64,000 bases of DNA, from the NCBI GenBank assembly GCA_963970005.1, contig CAXAMN010001336.1, positions 1,559,722 through 1,623,721 of the forward strand. Direction: 5' to 3'. This stretch comes from Durusdinium trenchii. Taxonomy: Eukaryota > Sar > Dinophyceae > Suessiales > Symbiodiniaceae. The position numbers and the translations under genes are program-made. Below, in pieces: positions 56,304 to 64,000 of this stretch (positions are counted from its first letter, which is position 1; the number at the start of each line of letters is the position of its first letter). The notes under the pieces are model-generated. The model worked only from the letters and a program-made list of their open reading frames with translations. It was not told the DNA's origin and searched no databases.

Positions 56304-57161
56304 TCACACCAGACCCGTCGCGACTTCGAAACCGCGCGACCACCCAGGCTGAGGTTGCCATCGGTGCAAAGCATCTGATTCTCGTGAGGTGTGAATCCTG
56401 GGAGTCGGAGTTGGGAGGTCTGAGGCCTTGAATTGCCGAGTCTTAAACATCATGCACTGCGAACTTGCCATACAAAACGAAGACACGCTTTCTGGCCTGA
56501 AACACACTGTGGAGTGCATATTCCACCATCTGGCACAGTGAGGCCCTCCAAGCAGGGTGGATATCCCATATTCGGCGAGGGAGGTACCTCGCGGACTGAT
56601 ATTGCAGTGATTCGATCGGACATGGAGTGGTTTAGATCTGACGTTACTTGAAACATGCATGTGTCCAATGTCCGCGCCAAGCAATGCGCCAAGCGATGCG
56701 AAGCAATGCGAAGCAATGCGTTCGCAGCGTTCCATGCATTTGGAATCAGGAGTTGCTTGGCATTCATGGGATGTTCCAAGTGAATCGAGTCCTGTAAACA
56801 CCTCTGAACTCTGACCTTTGGTGCTTTTCTCAGCTACGAGGCCTCCCGTTGAAGGGGCGTTTCGTCTCCGTTGAACGGCTCCCACTCTTAGCACTTCGAA
56901 ACGCCCCCAGCGCAAGCTCTTCGTTCTACTTCTACTTTTTTTGTCTTCTTCAGTGGAAGAACCCCAGCCTCCGCCCACCCTATCGCCCACACCTGGCAGT
57001 CTTGTGCAACTGCTATGGCCGCCAAACACCAGCTGAACCATGCCATGGAACCACGCGTGGTGCGCGCGTGGCACCACGAGCAGCGCGAGCGCCCCCGGGC
57101 TGTGTGCCAGGCATTTCATGGGCTCAGCCTGCTTTGAGCCCCCCTTCTGCTGCAAACACAT
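56304..57161 (-). CDS. Long unrecognised open frame (285 codons)
   Basis: Unbroken minus frame of 858 nt. The product has no regular domain pattern and mixes Arg-, Ser- and Cys-rich stretches (for example KKSRSRTKSLRWGRFEVLRV). It may contain one real exon with open intron flanks. It lies between the end of the CAP-domain gene and the modular gene cluster. Confidence 0.22.
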   Translation of the reverse strand: MCLQQKGGSKQAEPMKCLAHSPGALALLVVPRAHHAWFHGMVQLVFGGHSSCTRLPGVGDRVGGGWGSSTEEDKKSRSRTKSLRWGRFEVLRVGAVQRRRNAPSTGGLVAEKSTKGQSSEVFTGLDSLGTSHECQATPDSKCMERCERIASHCFASLGALLGADIGHMHVSSNVRSKPLHVRSNHCNISPRGTSLAEYGISTLLGGPHCARWWNMHSTVCFRPESVSSFCMASSQCMMFKTRQFKASDLPTPTPRIHTSRESDALHRWQPQPGWSRGFEVATGLV

Positions 57162-57169
57162 CTGCTGGT

Positions 57170-58040
57170 TTTGACACTTAAAGGGTGCAAGGATATGCAG
57201 TTAGCAAACACTGATGGTGCAGGTATGAACAGGTCAACTTAATTACAAAAACTTCGTTCCATCATGTTCCATCGCAAGCCATTCTGACGCTTTCTGCTCT
57301 GGAAAAAGCTCCGGATTCCCTTTTCTTCGGTGAGGGTCCCAGCGCAACCACAGCTGTACCGTTTCGGGATCTGTCGTCGTTTGACGAGAGAGGGCGCCAC
57401 GGCTGTGGCCACGACAGGCTAGGCGGCAAGAGGTCTACGCTCATGGGAATGGCCTCAACTTGTGGAGACTTTAAAGATGGATCTGACTCGGAAACTGGAG
57501 TTAATTGATTATTGTAGATCTATCTACTATATGACAGTGTTCAAAACAGATGGAAATAATATTAAGGTGGCACCACGAACAGAACGATTGGTCTCCCGTC
57601 AGGGGCTTCATGTTTTCGAGCCATCTCCAGGTGCTAGGCACGGTGCTCGGGCTGATCATGGTGGATGTCTTCAAGGGTGCCCCAAAAAAAACGTGGTCAT
57701 GTCCTTGCGCAACTTGTTGACCTGTAGGGTTGGAGTGCACGAGATCTAGATTTCTTTGGAAAAGGGTCTACTGCAAGAGTTGTTTGAGGTGGTCAGTTTC
57801 TGTTTGCTATTTACAAGACGCCGAAGATGTATGAAATTCCAAAAGACACACTGAAACACTAGCAGCAAACAATAGCAAATATTTGCCTACCAGCTAGCAA
57901 ACTATAGCAAATCCTGGGAAGTCTATATTCTTTGAGGGGACGTGTTCATTCCTTATGTGATCAACCCTTACAGGAAGCCCCAAACAGGCTCCGAAGATCA
58001 AACAGGCTCGCCCTTTGATTTGTCGCCCCTCGGATGTGGA
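57170..58040. other. No gene recognised; spacer after the CAP-domain gene
   Basis: Follows the stop codon at 58045 of the CAP-domain gene. Only short open frames are seen; it would hold the 3' UTR and the start of the next minus-strand gene. Confidence 0.45.
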
Positions 58041-58044
58041 GGGA

Positions 58045-61000
58045 CTACAAACGAGAGACGACACAGGGTCCACTCTTGCCAGAGGCCATCGTCACATTGC
58101 TGGCACACTTTTGAAGGCCCTGGCTATTCAAGTGGCCATGAATTGTTGGCAAACTGCTCCGATCTCGCTTCTGGTCCAGTGAAGGCGTTGCTCGCTTGAG
58201 ACAAGCCATGGCCAGGCACCCGCAGAGGCAAAGAGCACAAGCTATAACTGAACCTCCAATCACAAAGAAAAGCCAAATCGGATCCAGGGGTTCTGCGGCA
58301 TTCTGGTTGAGGTTCTGACTATCCATTGACAGCTGTGGAGTCTGCGTCACTTGCATATCCACCACTTCCACGGACATGTTCATCTCAACCAGATCATCTT
58401 GCAAATTCTCCTGTAGCATTTCCTTCACTCCTTAACACCATGACGGCCCCGGCCCCACCAAAACGAACCCAAAACCCAACCCCCAAAACCGTCCTCTTTT
58501 CGTTGGCTGTCTTTAACCCACCTCATAAGGATTCTTCCAAGCTGCCTGTGACAATCTTTACCAGTTCCATGTCTCTTTAAGGGTCAAATGATCCCATGTC
58601 AAAAGTGTTTTTCTTCCTCTAGAATGCTCATCCCTGGAAAGGTCCAAGCCAGCACATAAGAACCTTTGGCGAAAAGATGATGACTGGAGTTCTGAACTAA
58701 GCTTCGGCTTGGCTCTGTTGAAGCCATGTGTGTGACCACTGTCGTGAGCTCTTCCGGAGTCTCCACTCGCACAGAGTAGTCCACATCCAGGTTGGTGCCC
58801 AGCAGCCGTCGCAAGGAGGCCAAACGACGCCGCAAGGACTCACGCACCGAGTGGATGGAAATGCGACTCACGTCGACTTCCAGGAACTCGGCCAAGAAGG
58901 ACTTCAAGGGTCCTGATACCGTCGTGGGAGGATCTTTTTGATCGGCAGAATTGGGAACGACCTTCCTGCAACAACCTTTGTATGCAAAAAAATACCATAT
59001 GTCCCTTCTTGCGCTCTTTGGGGATCTTGACCTGCACCTGGTGCAACAGGACACAATACGGGTGCAGAATTGATTAAGCACTACACAACAAACTCTCCAA
59101 CTTTGGGCGTTCCAACAAACTCTCCACGTTTGATGAAGGGGTAACTCTTGGAGGCGCTGCAACTTGCAACATTTGACAAACAAGTCTATGGCGGACATGT
59201 GCGGGAATATGGCGGCCATCTGCTGAAATATGGCAGAAACTTGTGGACTGGACATTTGCAGCATGTTGAACACCTCACAAACACTTCAGCTTGACCAGAC
59301 TTTTTTTTGAAGCCCAGTCATCCGCAGAAACCTGATAAGATTATTTATCCCAGTGAATTTGTGGTCCACGTCTACCTCTCCTGGGGACACCCCATCATAA
59401 CATATATCTCAATTTTCCGTAAATATTGTCCAGCATTGCACTTTTCCTTGTGCTTTGAAATATCGTGGAAATTACGGCGACGCCGTCCCGGTGGCCATAT
59501 CAAGCATAGCTTGCTATACGGAGACGCCCCCGATGCCGCCGACCCGCATTTCTCTAGCATCACCCGAGCTCAGGTGGATTCGTCAAAAAACATCAAAAAC
59601 ACAGTGAAAATGGTCAAAAATGGTCACTGATGAAAAAGTACCTGCCAAACATAATAGAAAATAAAGCATTGAAAATGGATACAAGCTTAGAGGAGAAATT
59701 TGGGTCGAGCATCATTAGCATCAGCAGAGTCTTGGCAGGAAAGATGCAAATTCTTGGGGGCATGACTAGGCAGAAAACACTGTAAATTACAGCGCTTTTG
59801 CAACATGTATGTAGTTTATGAACATCGTTGCTCGTATTGTGGCGCCAATGGTGCTCGGCCCAGCTGCTACCTCAAAACTTCCTCTCCTCTTAGCATACTT
59901 TCTTCTCTGGAGATAAGGCTTTACAGTAGCGATTGTTTTAGTCATTTTCCGTGTTTGTTCAACGTTTTTGAAGAAAATACATACGTCCCGGTGATGTTCA
60001 AAATGTTAGTTTGCGGCCGACATTTCTAGCACCACCTGGGCTTATAATATCAGGGCATCGGCAGTTTTCTTGACCGTTTCGACGGTCGAAAGTGGTCATG
60101 AAAAATATTAATTATTACCAGATGTCTTCCAAAGATGTCTGGGCAACACATACACGCCATCGCAGTCCCCTCACGGGCATCCAGGTTTGAACTTGCTCTC
60201 CTGTCTTCTCCTGTTTCGGGTCCATTCTCGGTCTTCCGCGTCTCGGATTCACCCGGAAATCCGAAGCTTAGAGGTTGAGTAAGGGGGCAGGGTCGAGCCA
60301 ACTCCTTTGTCCAAATATGTCCAATCCCAACGGGTCTGTGGATACCGTGTGGATATCTTAACGACCTTCCCAAAGGATCACTTCATTGTCGAAAATATAT
60401 ATATATATACGGTATACAGATATGGTTGTTCTTTTGTTCTTGGCCCAACTTCATTCAGGCCAAACATGGTGCTTCCTGCAAATCAAGAACCCTGTTCGCA
60501 ACCAACTAACCACACAAATGCATCTTCTCTCGCCAGGCCGCCTCGTCCTTTATGTTTACTCCGTGTGGTGATGACCGGTTTGTAGACCCCGAAAGACTTA
60601 TATAACCCTGATGATTATCACTACCCTCCCTCCAGCAAACATGGAAGTGGAACATGGCCCTTGGAAGACTGTTTTCCTCTACATACAGGCTCTATTCCAC
60701 TTCCATGATTGTTGGAGGGAGGGTAAAAGATCGATCTTTAAACCAACCCGATGACCACCCAAAAGCAAGGCCAGGCCCCGAAGGTCGGTCCTCGCAGCTC
60801 ATCTGATGCCTCAAGAAAGCGCTGTGGGTCTGAGACTTCCAAAATCAGCTTACCTTCGATCCTCGAGGCAACAGACGTGGTGCTTTTTTCGCCTTCGCCT
60901 TCACCTTCGACCAGCGACGAGGTCGATTCATTCGTGGCACCACTGGTGCTGGCAGTGGTCGAGGTCACACTGGTGCCAGCGCTTCGAAAGCTGCCAGTCT

Positions 61001-62327
61001 GGGTGCCAGAAAGAGTACTTGATCGACTCGTTGTTGTTGATCGACTCGTCGAAGTCCCGCTTCCGCTTCCGGACGACGTCGTCGTCGCACGCGTGGTGGA
61101 CGTCCCCGAAGCTGTCGCTGCTGTGGTGGTCGTTCCAGTCGCTGTCCCGGTCTGAGTCCCTGTTGCAGTGCCAGTGGCTGTCCCAGTCGCTGTCTCTGTC
61201 ACTGTACCAGTGGAAGTACCGGTGGTTGTTCCAGTCGCAGTCGGAGTCGTGGAGCTCTCTGTGGTCACCGTGGTAGTGGTGCTTTCGGTGCTCGTTTCCG
61301 TGCTGCTGGCAGTTGTCTCTGTGAGCGTTTCAGTGTTTGTGCTTGAGACAGAGGTGCTTGAGGTGGTCGAATAGCAAGAAGTATCGAGGTCTGAAACATC
61401 TCTACTCTTAAACATCTGAGTCCAGTAGTACCTGTATCTTGCAGAGGACTCATAGGCATAACCAATCGCAAAAACATGAAAATTCGGATTCATCATATTT
61501 CTGCAATGTCCATCTGAGTCCTTCCATTGCTGCAACGTGCCGGACGCCGTCGATCGACCCGCCGCGATGTTCTCCCCGTTGGCGCTGATGCCTTGCTCTT
61601 CGGCACGGTCCCAAGGACTACGACCGTCCAGGGAGGTATGCGAGAAGTAGCCCTGCGTGGCCATGTCCTGCGGAATGCAAGGCCGTGGTCTTTTTTCGCT
61701 TATATCATTCGCGTGTTCCGTCGCTGAATGTACTAGAACCGGATGGTTTCCGGGTAGACGGCCAAAAAACACTTCTCTTATACCTGATGGAGCCCTACGT
61801 CCCCCGAAAAAAATTATCTATTGTAAGCACCAATACTTCCAAGAATCCCATAAAATCCACCCCACAAATCCCGCTCGTTTCTTCAATCACACTCGTTCGT
61901 GTCTGCGCCGCCGGCACCGTTCTCGACGAACGGTGTGGGTCCTCAGAATGCAGCCGCGCCGCCCTCCAGAGTCTGCAGTCGAAGCGCAAGGGCACGGGGT
62001 TCGGGTCGTAGGAAGCACCATTCGGGCAGGTGAAGCCTGGCAGAGCAGTGGCATTAAGAGCAGGGAGGCCCGATCGAACACATTGTTGTTCGGTGTTCTT
62101 AGTGGATCGATCGAGCACAGAGTTTGTGTGATGTTTTTGGACATGTAAGAATGGTAAAAAGGTACGGCCTTCGGACTTGTGATTTGGGTCAGCTGGCCCC
62201 TTTGGATCCCAGCCAAGCAACCCTCCGCTCGGAGCTCGTTCAAGAGCCCAAAGTGTTCCCACGCTTTCTCATGGACAGTCTCCGATTGGACTGCAGAGAA
62301 GAGCACGAGCAGTGTCGGCGCCAACAT
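58045..62327 (-). CDS. CAP-domain membrane protein with Ser/Thr-rich stalk and SEA-like domain
   Basis: Five exons joined in phase: 62327-62222 (signal peptide MLAPTLLVLFSAVQS), 62036-61942, 61667-60854, 58912 to about 58720, and 58422-58045 (stop). Exons 1-3 encode a CAP/SCP domain (FTCPNGASYDPNPVPLRFDC, then FSHTSLDGRSPWDRAEEQG, NGENIAAG, HCRNMMNPNFHVFAIGYAY), close to the YkwD-type family of secreted proteins. About 150 residues of Thr/Ser/Gly repeats follow, likely O-glycosylated. Exon 4 joins to give RIEGPLKSFLAEFLEVDVSR, an SEA-like strand-helix module. Exon 5 ends with a membrane helix (WLFFVIGGSVIACALCLCG) and a short basic tail. Introns 1 and 3 are GT-AG; intron 2 is GA-AG. The exon 4/5 join is not exact. 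The ATG at 62360 is an alternative start. Predicted location: cell surface. Confidence 0.8.
58920..60850 (-). other. Intron 3 of the CAP-domain gene, about 1.9 kb
   Basis: Bounded by GTAAGC at 60853-60848 and a TATCAG acceptor ending at 58913, with phase conserved across it. It holds the MITE-like element at 60622-60725 and AT-rich sequence. A minus frame at 59050-59273 shows no domain. Confidence 0.65.
60622..60725. mobile_element. MITE-like inverted-repeat element, copy 2
   Basis: The left end TACCCTCCCTCCAGCAAACA followed by TGGAAGTGGAA pairs with the right end, whose reverse complement is TACCCTCCCTCCAACAATCA followed by TGGAAGTGGAA. Arms are about 31 bp with two mismatches and the core is about 40 bp. 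It sits inside intron 3 of the CAP-domain gene. The ends match copy 1 at 49562-49672. Confidence 0.75.
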
Positions 62328-62689
62328 GAGCGACGGGGAGCTGACTACCTTTGATCTCAAAGACCCTCACCAGCGAGATCCGGTCAAATCCAGCGGATTC
62401 TTTCCATCGACTGAAAGAATCCGGGCCCCCTGAAACATGGGGGTTTGGAAGGTCCGGACTCCTCCGCATGGGTCCAAGGATTCTATAGGGTAGACAAACC
62501 ATCTTGACTAGGACGTCCTCCCTCGTCTTGAAAGGTCTTTGATGGGACGAGCAGGATGAGCGATGAAGTTTCAAGACTCAACATCGTCCCACAGGCTCCA
62601 GTCTGCCTAGCCAGGCAATATATTCCCTTCTGACAAGAGGGAAGTCTGTTTCAGGTACAAAAAAAGATTCCCTTCAATTCCCTTCATGG

Positions 62690-63260
62690 GTCGCTCACCT
62701 TCGACCTGATCTTTTAGGGTTGCTTCCACGATTCGCTCACCTCCGAGCCTTGGGGCTGTTCTTTCGTTCGCCGCCGTTCGCCTCACCCCTGCGGGAACCG
62801 CCCGGTGACGCACCGACTCAAAGGCACCATCTCTTTGGCACCTCAACATTGGGCACCCTTTTTGATCAGCGCAGGTTGCGGTTGTTTGGCTGGCGTTGAT
62901 CAAGGCTCTTCCTCCACCTGCAGTGGTGGAAGTGATAGCATGAGAATGAGTTCTTGCTGAGGGCAGGGCAGACTGGTGGCTGAGCAAGTGGAACACATGC
63001 TACGTGAATGAACCAAAGGCTGACAGCATTACGTGTAAAACAGCGCGTCAAAGCACCACGGACGGCTTGCAAGGTACATTTCTCCAAACTAACAAAGCAA
63101 CCATCCTGTAGAGAAAATTCAACTGCAGCACCTTCTAACTCAGTTGGGTTAGCCTCTTGACCTGGACAGAACATGGAGCCTTTGGGGGCGCCTTGAACTC
63201 GGTGCGAGACACAGCTTTCGTTTCGCTGGCCAAGGTCGAATTCACTAACAAGTGAGACAT
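62690..63260 (-). CDS. Possible exons between the CAP gene and the right-edge ORF
   Basis: Two open minus segments: about 63260-63045 (SEFDLGQRNESCVSHRVQGA, then EFSLQDGCFVSLEKCTL) and about 62830-62695 (GAFESVRHRAVPAG, continuing APRLGGERIVEATLKDQ). GTGAG donor-like sites follow the second. No family is recognised. Confidence 0.3.
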
Positions 63261-63417
63261 GGAGCACGGCGTAGGCAATCAGAGGCACCCTGCTATGGTC
63301 TGTGTGATCAAATCCGATGTATCTAGGCGAATGCCAGCGTTTCAAAAAACCATTACTATAATAGAACCTGTGCGTTCTTCTCACGGAGCCAAGTTTGTTT
63401 GCTCCAAATGCGCCAAG

Positions 63418-63997
63418 CTAGCGTGCCTCAACGGTATCGCGGCTGCGGATACAAAAAGAGTCTGCGGTGGAAAAGTTGTCGGTGCAGCGCTTTGTCTGCT
63501 CTGTCCTGAGAGATGGCAAGACCGACCAATGGCAAGACCTGCTTGAGCGCAGGATGATCACCTGTGCTGCCGCTCCGTTGCAGCAAATCCCAGCAAGCCT
63601 GTTGGGTTGAAGAAGCACCATTTCTGCCCTGAACGTAGTGTAGTAAAGCTGGAAGTCGTGGGTCATTGGGTTCCAGCTTCTTGATTGAGTCAATGGTGAA
63701 AGTTAAAAGCTTGTTGAAGTCTATGTCCTTCGGTCTTTCTCGGAGCAAATCCTCCATTGCGACTCTCCCCTTCTTTCCAAGCGCAGCAATAAACTTTGCC
63801 GTTTCAATACTGCTCTGGTCGCTTGCGTATATATTGCCTCGTCCTGGCTTTTGCTTTTCTTCTGTTTTTCGCAGTGTTAGCCAGGCCATGCCTTTGACAA
63901 TGTCTGTCTCCAGCTGATCTGGCCGAAGTAGTTTGGCCCAAAGCGCCGCTTTGTTCGAATCCTCCCCACTCTCAAATCGACTCAAACACCGAACCAT
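63418..63997 (-). CDS. Unknown helical protein, 5' end cut by the window
   Basis: The frame is open to the right edge, so the true start may lie outside; the first ATG inside is at 63997. It encodes about 189 residues with an even, soluble, alpha-helical look (KFIAALGKKGRVAMEDLLRE, then LLTFTIDSIKKLEPNDPRLP, STQQACWDLLQRSGS). No motif identifies a family. Unlike the neighbouring genes this stretch is not broken by introns, so it may be a retroposed copy or a long exon. The last 20 codons (HRRLFLYPQPRYR) may be intron. Confidence 0.5.
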
Positions 63998-64000
63998 GGC

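Noticed and set aside
60738..60853. Extension of the CAP protein's third exon to the stop at 60738
   Set aside because: A GTAAGC donor at 60853 with a phase-compatible acceptor at 58912 links to an SEA-like module, a better explanation.
60751..61374. Plus-strand Val/Pro-rich open frames
   Set aside because: They are the antisense shadow of the Thr/Ser-rich stalk of the CAP protein, which has coherent domains and splice joins on the minus strand.
1..64000. Bacterial operons, CRISPR arrays, tRNA or rRNA genes
   Set aside because: No spaced direct-repeat arrays, no cloverleaf candidates and no rRNA-like blocks were seen; the intron-rich genes rule out a bacterial source.

Overview
This window looks like nuclear DNA of a dinoflagellate, probably a suessialean such as a Symbiodiniaceae member, although the genus cannot be fixed from sequence alone. 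The evidence is: genes split into many small exons; introns that start with GT, GC or GA and end in AG, often with the exon start repeating the donor bases; every recognisable host gene on the minus strand, as in unidirectional dinoflagellate gene arrays; and a Ty1/copia-type retroelement on the plus strand. Exon joins below were worked out by hand from reading phase and splice dinucleotides, not from transcripts.

Layout, left to right (host genes are read right to left). An isolated CDPK-type junction-helix exon lies at the left edge. A calcium-dependent protein kinase gene spans about 0.45-8 kb, with a 21-nt microexon carrying the VAIK lysine and two EF-hands at its end. Possible exons and repeats follow at 8-12 kb. 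A prolyl 4-hydroxylase occupies 13.2-15.5 kb. A 9,055-bp LTR retrotransposon fills 17,121-26,175. A VHL-like exon lies at about 26.97 kb and may belong to the same gene as the hydroxylase. A ShK-domain plus membrane-anchor C-terminus sits at 28.1-28.8 kb. From 33 to 55 kb there are exons of one or more modular cell-surface proteins with sushi-like, discoidin-like, EGF-like and thrombospondin type 1 modules and a C-terminal membrane helix at 33.1 kb. An uninterrupted sterol desaturase/fatty acid hydroxylase family gene lies among them at 42-43 kb. A CAP-domain / Ser-Thr-rich stalk / SEA-like / membrane-anchored protein gene runs from 62.3 to 58.0 kb, and an unrecognised helical ORF lies at the right edge.

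The retroelement is the richest object here. It has 119-bp identical LTRs, a flush 5-bp target duplication, a primer site matching the anticodon region of initiator tRNA-Met (half-tRNA priming as in Drosophila copia), a gag ORF, an in-phase GGGAAAA slippery site leading to pol by -1 frameshift, and a pol that carries CCCH and CCHC zinc motifs, protease, a domain with C5-methyltransferase-like motifs, integrase and reverse transcriptase. A 1-base lesion in a G run separates RT from RNase H, and an extra 378-codon 3' ORF has no recognised function.

Several short inverted-repeat elements (MITE-like), a dispersed GCTCCTGGC-type repeat and simple repeats fill introns and spacers. Most remaining open frames are too short to name.
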